Positions 39,799 through 49,145 are shown, counted from the first letter of the stretch. The stretch: 64,000 nt of DNA from Candidatus Woesearchaeota archaeon (GCA_023898345.1 CP060218.1:992001-1056000); one strand, 5' to 3'. The notes: generated from the letters alone by a model not told the origin. A program made the numbers and translations.

Positions 39799-40779
39799 AT
39801 GGACATAAAAAAATATATCCTCCCTTCAAAAACGCTTACAGTCCTTAGTTATATTTTGTTTAACTATTACCTTTTCTTTGTTGGAAAGCTTACCTCTCAC
39901 AAAATTTTTCGCTCTGGTAGAAGTACGGGCATAATTGACGCTGACGCTGAAATAAAAAAAGCCCATGAAGAGTTTATGTATTACAAGACGTACATTCAAA
40001 GAGAGAAATTTCAGGGGGCCAAAATATTAGAAATTGGGACAGGAGCATATTTCTTGACGGCTTTGAATTTTATAGGTGAGGGGGCACAAAGTGTAACAAC
40101 TATTGACAAATTCACTTGTCTTAGAAGCAAAAAAGAACAAAAAGCAGTCTATGAAAGCTATCTCTCAAAACTTCCTCTTGAGAAACAAGAACGCATTAAA
40201 AAAGCTCTCTTCTTTAAAGATGAAAGTTTTCTCCTAAACAAAGAAAGAATAAGATATTCACAAATAGCCCTTGAAGATTTCACTTCAACATACAAATATG
40301 ACTACATTGTTTCTTATGCAGTTTTTGAGCATCTTTGGGATGCAAAAAAGTCAATACAGGCCATGAAAAGAGTCCTCAAACCTGAAGGCAAAATCATTGC
40401 CTTTGTCGGCAATAATGATCATGGAATGTTCTCTCTTTATCATGACTGGTATCAGTTTTACACAATTCCAAAATGGCTTTATTCTCTTATGGCATCTAAA
40501 AATGGCGGCTGTCCAAATCGTCTGACTCCGCTTCAGTTCAAAAAACTCTTTGAAAAGGAAGGGTTTGAAATGAGCTATGTTGTTGCAAAGGACCAAGTAA
40601 GCAAGAAGGAGTATGAAAAACCAAGAAAAACTGTAGAGTTCAAAAAGGAGTATCCTCGGGAATATTTGGAGGTTTCAGAGAAGAAAAAAAACTTTGCGAA
40701 ACCTTACAATGCTCTGCCGACCGAGCAACTTCTTATAGACTATTTTCTTATTGAAGCAACTTTGAAAAAGACCAACTAA
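39799..40779 (+). CDS. Class I SAM-dependent methyltransferase
   Basis: The 326-residue protein has motif I AKILEIGTGAYFLTAL (about residues 74-89), a post-I TTIDKF, the YDYIVSYAVFEHLWDAKKS region and the RVLKPEGKIIAF strand, all typical of class I methyltransferases acting on small molecules or glycans. Residues about 10-30 are hydrophobic and may anchor it to the membrane. It lies next to three glycosyltransferases on the opposite strand, so a glycan-modifying role is possible. A TATA element (catttataaag) is centred about 33 nt upstream. Confidence 0.82.
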   Translation: MDIKKYILPSKTLTVLSYILFNYYLFFVGKLTSHKIFRSGRSTGIIDADAEIKKAHEEFMYYKTYIQREKFQGAKILEIGTGAYFLTALNFIGEGAQSVTTIDKFTCLRSKKEQKAVYESYLSKLPLEKQERIKKALFFKDESFLLNKERIRYSQIALEDFTSTYKYDYIVSYAVFEHLWDAKKSIQAMKRVLKPEGKIIAFVGNNDHGMFSLYHDWYQFYTIPKWLYSLMASKNGGCPNRLTPLQFKKLFEKEGFEMSYVVAKDQVSKKEYEKPRKTVEFKKEYPREYLEVSEKKKNFAKPYNALPTEQLLIDYFLIEATLKKTN

Positions 40780-40805
40780 CGATTTTTTCTAGAAGGACCC
40801 CCACA

Positions 40806-41417
40806 TTAAGACTGAGGCCTTTGAAGCTTCGTTGGATACTTACTAAGAACTTCTTTCCCAACGGGTAAGCAAACTTCAACAGGTGAAAAAGGAAAGCAAA
40901 AAGCTAACTCGTGACCTATTAACCTCTCGCCAAAAGAATACAAAGCATCTGCCAAACTTCTTTCTACCGTTTCTCCTGTCTGTCCATCACAATGTAAGGT
41001 TGCACAAAGAGTATGCTCGACGGCTATTCCCCCAATTGCAGTCCTAGGACAAGAAGAACTGGCAAGCATAGGAAAAGAATATGGGCGTATAATAAGAGTT
41101 GGTCTAAAACCTTGTCCACGCTCATATCGCAAAGAAAGAGAACCTTCCCTTTTTGGGACCATATAATCCCTATGCCAGACGACAGCCGCTGCTCCACCTC
41201 TTTCCTTTCTGTTATCTGCTAAACGCCTCTCAAGTAAAGAAAAAACATCACCGGTTTTATGATTTGGAACAAAAAGGAGAACTGGAAAATTATCACATAA
41301 CTGCTCAAGAGCTTGCGGGTCATACTTGCCAAGTAAGTCCATAAACTGGGCCATTGTCCACTTTACTCCCTCTCCATATACTCCAAATGGGCCCTCTTCA
41401 AACTCGTCATGTCCCAT
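40806..41417 (-). CDS. Hypothetical protein with YGEG motif
   Basis: A 203-residue soluble protein, no signal or membrane helix. The N-terminus has VYGEGVKWTMAQFMDLL, which resembles AYGEGLMWGG at the start of the gene at 51016, though the rest does not align clearly. There is a Cys/His cluster in the second half (VEHTLCATLHCDG). Function unknown; a shared lineage-specific family with 51016 is possible. Confidence 0.5.
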   Translation of the reverse strand: MGHDEFEEGPFGVYGEGVKWTMAQFMDLLGKYDPQALEQLCDNFPVLLFVPNHKTGDVFSLLERRLADNRKERGGAAAVVWHRDYMVPKREGSLSLRYERGQGFRPTLIIRPYSFPMLASSSCPRTAIGGIAVEHTLCATLHCDGQTGETVERSLADALYSFGERLIGHELAFCFPFSPVEVCLPVGKEVLSKYPTKLQRPQS

Positions 41418-41536
41418 AGCAAACTCTCACTTCTTTCTGAGGAAGTAAAGTATTTTTTAAATATTTATTCCCGTCTTACCCGCTGTGCAACTCTCGCAAC
41501 TGTCGCCGACGTACACTGGAACTTTGGAGGGCTAAT

Positions 41537-41547
41537 GTTTATATATC
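41537..41547 (+). promoter_or_regulatory. TATA box of the topoisomerase IB gene
   Basis: gtttatatatc is centred 25 nt before the ATG at 41567. Confidence 0.6.
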
Positions 41548-41566
41548 GAACAGGCAGAAAAAAATT

Positions 41567-42625
41567 ATGTCTACAACTCAAACAGCACTTGGAACTAAAA
41601 GAGTTAAAAAAAAAGATTTATTGTTATACAGAAAAAACAAAAAAGGTTGGGAACAAATTCACGAACCCATTCCTGAATCCACTAAACAAGCAATTGCCCA
41701 TTACAACAAAGCTGGGAACATAAAATTTCTTGTCGATGAATTTTTTAAGGATTTTCTCAAGGGCCAATTAAATCCCCAAAGCTTCCCTGTAGGAGCAAGA
41801 ATTTCTACTTTACCTAATGGAAAAAAACTTGCTAGGGGGGCGTTCTCTCTTTTTGCAAAAAATCTGGAGTTTAATCTTGACAATGAGCTTTTGCTTTGGG
41901 ACGTCTGTTACACAAATACTTCAGGAAGTAAGACATATTTGTACTGCCAGGACAAGGTCGAGTATGAATTAAAGAAGAAAGACAAACTTGTTTTTTCTTT
42001 TGAGAAGGAGTATGAAACTATTCTCAAAAATCTTGAAAAGGACATAAAAAAAAAAGGAGATCTTCTCTATGTGGCTCTTTATATTTTATTGAAGACCCAC
42101 ATCAGAGTTGGGCATCTTGAATACTATCGGCATCTTGGCCACCAAGGTTTAACAACGTTATTAGTTGAAAACCTAAGCATTCAAGGAAATACTGTTCATT
42201 TTTCTTATCTGGCAAAAGATGGAGTTCCTAGAGATATAAAAAAAATATTCCCTCCTTTTGTTCTTACTATCCTTGAGAAAGAAGTTGAAAAAAAAAAGAG
42301 TAAGGACTTTCTTTTTACAAAAAAAGATGGGTCTCTTTTTCATTCTCATGACTTCTCCCACATCCTTTTCACATACACTGGAAAGCATTTTTATCCGCAT
42401 ATTATTCGTTCCCATTATGCAAATTCAGTTGTCAAAAGTTTTCTTAAGCAAAAACGAAAGGCAAGTAAAAAAGAAGTTGAGGAACTTTTTTTAGAAATTG
42501 CTCGTGAACTTGGTCATATGAAATTCAATAAAAAAAAACAATGCTGGGAAGCAAATTTTAAGGTAACTCTTAGTAATTATATTAGTCCTAAAAATGTAGA
42601 GAAAATGAAAAAATTGTATGCGTAA
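41567..42625 (+). CDS. Type IB DNA topoisomerase (viral/bacterial-like)
   Basis: The 352-residue protein relaxes DNA supercoils through a 3'-phosphotyrosine intermediate. All five catalytic positions can be matched to the poxvirus/bacterial topoisomerase IB pattern: Arg in THIRVGHLEYY, Lys in FSYLAKDGVP, Arg in YPHIIRSHYAN, His in ARELGHMKF, and Tyr in LSNYISPKN near the C-terminus. The segments QGLTTL and FLFTKKDGSLFHSHDF also fit. The N-terminal region is a DNA-clamp-like domain. This short form is unusual for archaea, which mostly use topoisomerase VI, reverse gyrase and, in Thaumarchaeota, a longer eukaryote-like IB. A related tyrosine recombinase is the alternative. Confidence 0.8.
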   Translation: MSTTQTALGTKRVKKKDLLLYRKNKKGWEQIHEPIPESTKQAIAHYNKAGNIKFLVDEFFKDFLKGQLNPQSFPVGARISTLPNGKKLARGAFSLFAKNLEFNLDNELLLWDVCYTNTSGSKTYLYCQDKVEYELKKKDKLVFSFEKEYETILKNLEKDIKKKGDLLYVALYILLKTHIRVGHLEYYRHLGHQGLTTLLVENLSIQGNTVHFSYLAKDGVPRDIKKIFPPFVLTILEKEVEKKKSKDFLFTKKDGSLFHSHDFSHILFTYTGKHFYPHIIRSHYANSVVKSFLKQKRKASKKEVEELFLEIARELGHMKFNKKKQCWEANFKVTLSNYISPKNVEKMKKLYA

Positions 42626-42655
42626 TATTATAAATATTTTTGGCTTCTTTTTTTT

Positions 42656-43030
42656 ATGCTTGAAGTTGTCTTTTTTTTTCTTCTAGTACTGATGCTCCCG
42701 CTTCTGTTTTCTTCTTTTACGTTGTATCTTTCTGTCCTTCTTCTTAGAGGTAGAAATGATTTTCTGAGCTGTCTTGGTGTTACGCTTCTCTTAGAGCTTT
42801 TGACACTTTTTTTCTTGCTCTTCTCTATTCCCTACCCATTTTTAGTTCTTTTTCTTATCTTAGCTTGGCTGTACCACAAGGTCTTCAGACTCAGTTGGCT
42901 CAAAGTTTTTCTCATTTTTTTTGTTCAGCTTCTTGTAACATTGTTCTTTCTTTTTCTCTTAGCTTTTTTTGGTTCAGATTTTTCATCTCTCTCTTTTCTT
43001 TTGACTTCTTACAAGGGATTTTTCTTGTAG
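42656..43030 (+). CDS. Small four-helix membrane protein
   Basis: The 124-residue product is nearly all hydrophobic with about four membrane helices and extreme Leu/Phe content. No family is recognised; composition could reflect the low-complexity TTT/CTT-rich DNA, but the start is in place and a stop follows at a normal spacing. It lies 30 nt after the topoisomerase gene and 58 nt before the lipoprotein. Confidence 0.5.
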   Translation: MLEVVFFFLLVLMLPLLFSSFTLYLSVLLLRGRNDFLSCLGVTLLLELLTLFFLLFSIPYPFLVLFLILAWLYHKVFRLSWLKVFLIFFVQLLVTLFFLFLLAFFGSDFSSLSFLLTSYKGFFL

Positions 43031-43033
43031 AAA

Positions 43034-43049
43034 AAAGAAAGCTTTCTTT
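43034..43049 (+). terminator. Palindrome after the small membrane protein
   Basis: AAAGAAAGCTTTCTTT directly follows the stop codon. It is a 16-nt self-complementary sequence followed by a T-containing stretch; a transcription end is possible but unproven. Confidence 0.25.
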
Positions 43050-43060
43050 AGTAGGTTAAA

Positions 43061-43069
43061 TTTATAAAA
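43061..43069 (+). promoter_or_regulatory. TATA box of the lipoprotein gene
   Basis: tttataaaa is centred 24 nt before the ATG at 43089. Confidence 0.55.
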
Positions 43070-43088
43070 GCAAGGACTACATTTTTGT

Positions 43089-43625
43089 ATGGAAAAGAAA
43101 AAAACTTCTTATTCTCTTCTTTTTGTTTTCTTCCTTCTTTTTTTCTTTGCTTCTTGTTCTTCTCCTCCTACTATTGATCCAATTTGTAAAGAAGAGGCCC
43201 TCACGGTTGTTCCAAAACTGATTGACCTTGAGTTTAATAATAATTATAAGGGAATTGACGATTCTAATCTCCAATATTTTCTTAAAAGTATTGTCTGGGA
43301 AGATGGAACTCAAACACTTCAGGATAGAGGCTTTTCAAGGAAAACTACTAGTGCAACTAATCTTTTATTTTATCCCTTTGAAAAAGATAAAACTCTTGTG
43401 GACACTTGGCCGCATACAAAGGATATTACGTACTACAAAAAGGAAAATGGCAAAGAAAAAAGTTTTACTTATTCTTTAGTTCTTAAGTCTACAGACAAGA
43501 TTGAGTATGCTCTTCTTTACGACACAACAACTGAGAAACTCATTAATGATACATCTAGTGGAAAAAGAATGTTTTTGATAGAGGATGTTCAGGTTCTCAA
43601 TTGTAGTATTGAAACTAAAAACTAG
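43089..43625 (+). CDS. Small secreted lipoprotein
   Basis: The 178-residue product has a basic N-terminus MEKKK, a hydrophobic signal and the lipobox FFASC with Cys at residue 23, so it is predicted to be lipid-anchored outside the cell. The mature part is a mixed alpha/beta domain of about 150 residues with no recognised family. The lipobox and the preceding LLFFFA are almost the same as in the propeller lipoprotein at 51645-53891. The last 4 bases overlap the convergent membrane protein gene. Confidence 0.7.
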   Translation: MEKKKTSYSLLFVFFLLFFFASCSSPPTIDPICKEEALTVVPKLIDLEFNNNYKGIDDSNLQYFLKSIVWEDGTQTLQDRGFSRKTTSATNLLFYPFEKDKTLVDTWPHTKDITYYKKENGKEKSFTYSLVLKSTDKIEYALLYDTTTEKLINDTSSGKRMFLIEDVQVLNCSIETKN

Positions 43626-44200
43626 CTGTTTCCTTTGTACAAGTCTTGGTTGAAATATAGTTCCTGCTTTTTTACGTAACATAAGTTTGCTTTTTTGTTG
43701 AGGCTTGCTTGCATTGCTGGAATTGTTATAATGGGAAAGAAAATCAGAGGTAGAGTGTAATAAAAATTTAGAAAGAAAAGAATAATTGCAAAATAGCCAG
43801 GATAAAGAAAGAGATACCAAACCAGCCCATTTGTCGTGGTAATTTTCCCAAATGCAATACAAAACTCATAAATATACTGTAATGAAAGAAAAACGATGAT
43901 ACTCCACATTACATAATTTGCAATCTCTAAGGGCTGGAAATATTCAAAAAATATAAATTTTTTGAGAAGTAAGTAGATAGTTGCCCAAGAAAGGGGAATG
44001 ACAAAGAGAATAGCAAAACATCTTTTTGAATCTGGGCAGGAATCCAATATTTTCTCTATTTTTACATTAATCTTGTAAATCCAATAAATAAAATACAAAC
44101 TTAGTGAAAGAATCATGTACAAAATCATAGGCTCTGGATTCTCGGGAGAAAACTCGTCACAAAAATAACTACCGTCTTTTTTGAGAATACATTTTGCCAC
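43622..44200 (-). CDS. Polytopic membrane protein, hypothetical
   Basis: A 192-residue protein with about five hydrophobic helices (roughly residues 25-42, 63-80, 95-115, 125-145, 148-166), beginning with GTG at 44200. Two early Cys residues (KCILKKDGSYFCDE) could form a small metal site. No family recognised. Confidence 0.55.
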   Translation of the reverse strand: MAKCILKKDGSYFCDEFSPENPEPMILYMILSLSLYFIYWIYKINVKIEKILDSCPDSKRCFAILFVIPLSWATIYLLLKKFIFFEYFQPLEIANYVMWSIIVFLSLQYIYEFCIAFGKITTTNGLVWYLFLYPGYFAIILFFLNFYYTLPLIFFPIITIPAMQASLNKKANLCYVKKQELYFNQDLYKGNS

Positions 44201-44296
44201 TTTCCTTTGTGAATCACAAACGGTACATTAAAAAAATTGTGTCTTTATTTGACAGTTAAAACTAAGACTTTTTAGAGTAATAAAAGGGGAAAAGAA

Positions 44297-45088
44297 ATGG
44301 AAATTGTTTCTCTTGATTGTAAAAATGTTCTCCAAAATGTTACTTATCTCATTATTGGAAAGAACAATAGGGTTATCTGTATTGATCCAAACTCAGCATC
44401 ATTACTCATTGATGAGCTAGAAAAAAGAAAGCTTTCTTTAGCTCTTATTATCAACACTCACGAGCACAGTGACCACACAGACGGAAATGAACTTCTGGCT
44501 AAAAACTATGCTTGTGAAGTTCTGGCACATGAAAAAGCAAGAAGTATCCCTGCCAAGACTGGAATTCTAAAAACAGGAGAAAGAATTGAGATTGATGAGG
44601 ACCATTATTTAGAAATTCTTAATTTTCCTGGTCATACTCTCTCACATCTTGGCCTTCTTCTTTACAAAAATAGGCTTCCTTTTGCTCTTTTTTCTGGAGA
44701 CACACTCTTCAATGCTGGTTGCGGCACATGTATGTATGGCGGCGATCCCGAACTTCTCTACGAGACATTTGATGGAAATATTCAACAGCTAACAGATACT
44801 ATTCTTATCTATCCTGGACATGACTACTATGAAAGAAATCTTGGCTTTGCTCTCGACAGAGAAGAAGAAAACTTCTATATTTTTTCCATTTTACAAGAAT
44901 ACCGTAAAGAAAAGGCAAAAGGAAATCTTATTGTCACAACTTTGGGCGTGGAGCGTCAAATGAACCCCTTTTTGCGTCTGAATGAAAAAAATATTCTCAA
45001 GAAACTAAAGAGTGAGTATCCCCACATAAAAACTTGGGACAGAAAGACTGTTTTTCTCACATTACGAGAACTCAGAGACAAATGGTAA
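44297..45088 (+). CDS. Metallo-beta-lactamase-fold hydrolase, glyoxalase II-like
   Basis: The 263-residue protein has the di-metal signature THEHSDHTDG (about residues 57-66), the downstream His in NFPGHTLSHLG, the metal-bridging Asp in FSGDTLFNAGCG and the final His in IYPGHDYYERN. These match the hydroxyacylglutathione hydrolase (glyoxalase II) branch, which cleaves thioesters; the same fold also covers other hydrolases. The C-terminal 60 residues, including QMNPFLRLNEKNI, correspond to the glyoxalase II helical substrate-binding region. It is convergent with the ABC exporter, with one base between the stop codons. Confidence 0.88.
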   Translation: MEIVSLDCKNVLQNVTYLIIGKNNRVICIDPNSASLLIDELEKRKLSLALIINTHEHSDHTDGNELLAKNYACEVLAHEKARSIPAKTGILKTGERIEIDEDHYLEILNFPGHTLSHLGLLLYKNRLPFALFSGDTLFNAGCGTCMYGGDPELLYETFDGNIQQLTDTILIYPGHDYYERNLGFALDREEENFYIFSILQEYRKEKAKGNLIVTTLGVERQMNPFLRLNEKNILKKLKSEYPHIKTWDRKTVFLTLRELRDKW

Positions 45089-45089
45089 A

Positions 45090-46850
45090 CTACTCGGGAA
45101 GGAGTCCTCCACTTTGATGCTTACAAAGCTCGTAGTACTTTCCTTTCTTTCGTAGCAGTTGTCTATGTGTTCCTTCCTCAACAATTTTCCCTTTGTCCAT
45201 CACTAAAATTCTGTCCACTTTGCGAATAGTTGAGAGTCTATGGGCAATGATAATGGATGTCTTTTTTTTCATGAGATTTTCGATCCCTTCTTGGATGTAC
45301 TTCTCTGAGCTGGAATCAAGAGCACTTGTCGCTTCGTCTAAAATCAGGAGCGGACTTTTTTTAAGCATCGCGCGTGCAATCGCAACTCTTTGTTTTTCCC
45401 CGCCAGAAAGTTTCATTCCCCTTTCTCCGACTAGTGTTTCGTATTTCTTCTCAAATTCTCTTACAAAAATATCAACTTTTGCTTTTCGAACCGCCAAGTC
45501 AAATTCTTTTTCACTAACATCATCGCGAGCATAACAAATGTTTTCTTTAAGACTTCGGTGGAAAAGCAAAGGATCTTGGGGAACATAACTTATAGCGCTA
45601 CGAAGGTCATCTTGTTTGAGCTTTGCAATGTTTTGTCCATCAATAAAAATCTCCCCTTTGTCGATGTCATAAAAACGCAGAAGAAGCTTTGTCAAAGTCG
45701 TCTTTCCAGAACCTGATTCTCCGACGAGTCCAATACTTTCTCCTGCTTTAATCTTGAGAGAAAATTTATCGAAGACCTTCTTAGACCCATAGGAAAAATC
45801 AACATTCCTAAACTCAATCTCTCCTTTGTCGAAGGCAGGCTCAAGAGAATCGAGTGGATCTTTCACATCGATTTTCAAAGTTAAAATCTCAACCATCTCT
45901 TTAGAATTTGCAAGAGACTCAAAAATATCTCTCGTAATTCTCCCTATTCCCCAAAACTGATTAATCAAGGTAATGAGATACGATTGAACAAGAACAAGAG
46001 TTCCCACACTAATTTTGTCAAGATTCCAAAGATGAAGAGCATAAAAAATAAGGGCAACTTCAATGAGGACCATAAGTGAACCTTGAACAAAATCTATGCC
46101 GTCACTAGCAAGCCAAGACTTAAAATTTGCTTTTTGTTTTTCTTCTGAGGTGGCAGAGAATTTCTCGTTTTCCTTTTTAGTTCGAGAAAACATCTTAATT
46201 GTAAAAATATTTGAGATAGCATCTGCAAGTTCTGCCGTCACTTTTGAGTCTTTTTCGGCGCTACGAAGATCAAGAGGGGATTTTAGTTTGAAAAGAAAAA
46301 GGGTAATGACTACAAAAAGAACTGCCCAGCCAAGAAGAAGAAAAGCAAAAACTGGAGCGACAAAGTAGAGAACTGTTGTGGAAGCTACAAAGGTAACAAG
46401 CAAAGGTAAAAGGTTCCAATATAGTGAATCAGACATTCTTTCAAAAGAACGAACTAAGCGATTGACTTTTGCAACAAGGGATCCGCTAAAGGTATTGCTA
46501 AAAAAATGGAAGGAATGGTCTTGTAAACTTTCAAAAGAATGGACCTCAAGATTTTTCATAACTGCAATTTGCCAATAGGTAAGAAAAAAGGCACCTAACC
46601 TACGAAAGACATTACTCAAAAAAGAGTAGACTCCAACTAAAAGAAGAAGCGTCAGGCAAAGACCGTACACCACGCTTTTGTCGGCAGTACCTGTAAGTGA
46701 ATCAATTATTTGCTTATAGAGAAAGGGAACATAAATATTTGATAAAAGAACTCCGCCTAAATAAAAGAGAAGAGAAAAAAATACACTAATCTTATATCTT
46801 CCTAAATGTCTTAAAAAAAGAGAAATAGTTTCTTTTGTTTCCTTTTCCAT
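45090..46850 (-). CDS. ABC exporter (fused transmembrane and ATPase domains)
   Basis: The 586-residue half-transporter has six membrane helices in residues about 15-315, followed by an ATPase domain: Walker A GLVGESGSGKTT (about 368-379), Q-loop YVPQDPLLF, signature LSGGEKQRVAIARA, Walker B PLLILDEATSALD and the H-loop IIAHRLST. It would dimerise and export a lipid, peptide or drug. It is a type IV exporter like MsbA or LmrA. Substrate cannot be derived from sequence. Confidence 0.93.
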   Translation of the reverse strand: MEKETKETISLFLRHLGRYKISVFFSLLFYLGGVLLSNIYVPFLYKQIIDSLTGTADKSVVYGLCLTLLLLVGVYSFLSNVFRRLGAFFLTYWQIAVMKNLEVHSFESLQDHSFHFFSNTFSGSLVAKVNRLVRSFERMSDSLYWNLLPLLVTFVASTTVLYFVAPVFAFLLLGWAVLFVVITLFLFKLKSPLDLRSAEKDSKVTAELADAISNIFTIKMFSRTKKENEKFSATSEEKQKANFKSWLASDGIDFVQGSLMVLIEVALIFYALHLWNLDKISVGTLVLVQSYLITLINQFWGIGRITRDIFESLANSKEMVEILTLKIDVKDPLDSLEPAFDKGEIEFRNVDFSYGSKKVFDKFSLKIKAGESIGLVGESGSGKTTLTKLLLRFYDIDKGEIFIDGQNIAKLKQDDLRSAISYVPQDPLLFHRSLKENICYARDDVSEKEFDLAVRKAKVDIFVREFEKKYETLVGERGMKLSGGEKQRVAIARAMLKKSPLLILDEATSALDSSSEKYIQEGIENLMKKKTSIIIAHRLSTIRKVDRILVMDKGKIVEEGTHRQLLRKKGKYYELCKHQSGGLLPE

Positions 46851-46926
46851 ACCAGAATTGTAAGAGAATAGAAAAAACTTTTTAGGCCTTTGCTTTTACT
46901 ACACATTCGCGAAAAGTAAGAAAAAA

Positions 46927-47799
46927 CTATTTTGATTGGAACATAAGAAGATCCTCTGTCGTCAAAGTAACTCCTTTTTTCATCAACTTCTCTTCAATCT
47001 CTTTCTGCTTTACCTTAGAGATTTTGTCGTTCTTGCGCTTTTTCTGTACCGGAGATTCACCCAAATCATTCAAAAGCTCATCTTCTCGCTTGAAAAGATC
47101 CTTAAGCGTTTTCCCCAACGTCACATACTCTTTTTTTTGAGAACGGAATTCATTGAAGGAAGTCTTTTTCATATCTCTGAGATCATCAATCTCTTTGTAT
47201 TTCTTCTTCTTTTCTTTGCTAATAAGCCTAATTCTTTTGTAAAGTGAACGAATTTTCTTTTCAGCTGCATTGTACTTTTGTCTTAATGCATACAAATCTT
47301 TTCTCAAGTTTTTGAATTCTGAACCTTCTTCTTTTTCTTTTGAAAAGGCATTGACTGAATCTTTGAGAACTTCGATTTTCTTAACAAGTTCAGTTTCTTT
47401 CTCAAGGGAGAGTACTTGGGTTTGTAATTTATTCTCAAGTTTTTTAATCTGAGATGTTGCTTTTTCAGAAGACAAAGTTTTTACGGTTGGATTTTTGTTA
47501 CTTGGTTTGGAACCTGAATTTCTCATAGAATCAAAATGTTGCTGCGCTGCATCAACTTCTTTTTTGAGCTCTTCATACTCCTTCTTTTTTTCTTCCAAAT
47601 CTTCGTTTATCTTTTCAAGATTATTTTCTTTCTCGATTTGCTTTACTTCTTCGTAAAGAGCATTTATTTTCTCAGAATACTCTTCTCCCTTTTGGAAGTG
47701 ATCTTCTTTTGAATCTCTCATATCAAAAAAAGTGCTTTTTATTTTCTTAATTTCATCTCGCACTTTATTCAATTCTTCTCGAATTGCCTCTTTTTCCAT
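46927..47799 (-). CDS. Archaeal coiled-coil protein (COG1340 type)
   Basis: A 290-residue protein that is almost wholly coiled coil (residues about 5-85 and 110-245), broken by a polar linker around residue 95-110 (NSGSKPSNKNPTVKT). The C-terminal segment GVTLTTEDLLMFQ is a hallmark of COG1340, found in most archaea, of unknown function; some are annotated as phosphoserine phosphatase-like, which the sequence does not support. It is positioned directly downstream of the ribosomal stalk operon. Confidence 0.8.
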   Translation of the reverse strand: MEKEAIREELNKVRDEIKKIKSTFFDMRDSKEDHFQKGEEYSEKINALYEEVKQIEKENNLEKINEDLEEKKKEYEELKKEVDAAQQHFDSMRNSGSKPSNKNPTVKTLSSEKATSQIKKLENKLQTQVLSLEKETELVKKIEVLKDSVNAFSKEKEEGSEFKNLRKDLYALRQKYNAAEKKIRSLYKRIRLISKEKKKKYKEIDDLRDMKKTSFNEFRSQKKEYVTLGKTLKDLFKREDELLNDLGESPVQKKRKNDKISKVKQKEIEEKLMKKGVTLTTEDLLMFQSK

Positions 47800-47819
47800 T
47801 TGTCATTAAGGGTGTGTGT

Positions 47820-48119
47820 TTAAAAGAGAGATCCTAATCCTGCAGAAGCATCAACTGCTGGTGCTTCTTCCTTTTTTTCTTCTTTCTTTGCTTCTGCTGC
47901 TGGAGCTGCTGCTGCCGGAGCTGCTGCTGGAGCCGCTGCCATAACTGAGGACTCTGCAATAACTTTCTCAATATCTACTCCGTCAAGAGCTGCGATAAGA
48001 GATTTTACTTTTGCTGCGTCTGCTTCGACGCCTGCAGCTTTGAGAACTGCAGCTACATTAGCTTCGTTTACTTCTTTTCCTGCTTTGTTAAGCAGCATTA
48101 CTGCGTAGATGTATTCCAT
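47820..48119 (-). CDS. rpl12: Ribosomal protein L12 (archaeal P1 type)
   Basis: The 99-residue stalk protein has the P1/L12 N-terminal dimerisation domain (EYIYAVMLLNKAG, ANVAAVLKAAGVE), an Ala-rich hinge and the charged EEKKEEAPAVD tail ending in SAGLGSLF, which contacts translation GTPases. It is the last gene in the stalk operon L1-L10-L12 and starts 8 nt after L10 ends. Confidence 0.97.
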   Translation of the reverse strand: MEYIYAVMLLNKAGKEVNEANVAAVLKAAGVEADAAKVKSLIAALDGVDIEKVIAESSVMAAAPAAAPAAAAPAAEAKKEEKKEEAPAVDASAGLGSLF

Positions 48120-48127
48120 TTTTTATA

Positions 48128-49144
48128 TTAGAAAAAGCCCCCTAGGCCTGCAGCCGGATCAACTTCTTCTTTTTTTTCTTCTTTTGTTTGTGACGCTTCA
48201 TTAGCTCCTGATGTTTCAGAAGCCACTGGGACAGCAGCGATTTGCACTTGCACTCCAGCAGGTCTTACCTCTTCAGGTAAAGAGAGACTAAGACCACTCA
48301 TTTGTGCATAAGCCTTTGAAAACAATCGTTTCATAGTCTCAGCTGCTGGGTACGCAATACCAACACCAAGGCCAAGTGCATCCCTTCCTGCTTCTCCCAA
48401 GAAAAGGGAGATGTTCTCCGAAGTATAATACCCAAGACCGTACGCCAAAGCAAAACACCGGGAAGCTTCTCCCTTCAAGTCTGCCAAGATTTTTTCTTCA
48501 TCAACAGCAAGAACATCCTTCCCATAGATTACCCCTGCTTCGTACACTGCCTTGATATTAAGACCGACTTCCATTGGTTCAATGCCAAGTCTCGTCAAAA
48601 TCCCCGCAAGTTGAGGAGAAATCACGTCATTTTCTTTTGCAACAAGAGAGTCTGCTTTAATTTCAACTTTTCCAGCATTGATTCCCGCTTTAATCTTGAA
48701 GGAACCTAACTCTCCAATAATTGGCCCCGGACTAAATCCTGTTGGACCTGCAGGCACAATAATATCTTTGGGTGCAATTGCTCCCGCTCTTGCTGGCGCT
48801 GGAGATTTTGAACGCTGAACAGTTTTGTACAAAGTAAAAGGATTGTCGTTTGTGAAAACCAGTCCTACAATTCCACTTGCTTTTGAGACCAATTCGGAAA
48901 TGCCCTTATGAGAACTTTCCAGTTCTTTTAGAGTAAGCTCAATAAGATTCTTTTTTACAATAAAGACCTTTGCAGTCTTGTTAAGGGAAGCACGAATTCT
49001 CTGAAACTGAGGTGCAGGCAAACCACCAACATCAACAACTCCTATAATTTTGTACTTCTTTGCAAGCTCTCGAATTGTCTCAACGTTTGCTTTGTTACGA
49101 GGAGAAATTTTTGCGGAGTGCGTACTTTGTGCAGCAGAAGCCAT
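48128..49144 (-). CDS. rpl10: Ribosomal protein L10 (archaeal P0)
   Basis: The 338-residue P0 anchors the stalk to 23S rRNA and binds several L12 dimers. The N-terminal RNA-binding domain (about residues 15-190, including IGVVDVGGLPAPQFQRIR) is followed by the archaeal insert and helical L12-binding spine (about 200-300), then the acidic tail KKEEVDPAAGLGGFF like that of L12. Length is typical for archaea. Confidence 0.97.
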   Translation of the reverse strand: MASAAQSTHSAKISPRNKANVETIRELAKKYKIIGVVDVGGLPAPQFQRIRASLNKTAKVFIVKKNLIELTLKELESSHKGISELVSKASGIVGLVFTNDNPFTLYKTVQRSKSPAPARAGAIAPKDIIVPAGPTGFSPGPIIGELGSFKIKAGINAGKVEIKADSLVAKENDVISPQLAGILTRLGIEPMEVGLNIKAVYEAGVIYGKDVLAVDEEKILADLKGEASRCFALAYGLGYYTSENISLFLGEAGRDALGLGVGIAYPAAETMKRLFSKAYAQMSGLSLSLPEEVRPAGVQVQIAAVPVASETSGANEASQTKEEKKEEVDPAAGLGGFF

Positions 49145-49145
49145 T

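Noticed and set aside
43028..44441. 24-base identity between 43028-43051 and 44418-44441
   Set aside because: It consists largely of low-complexity A/G plus the palindrome around AAGCTT; one copy is inside a conserved coding region, so chance or composition explains it.
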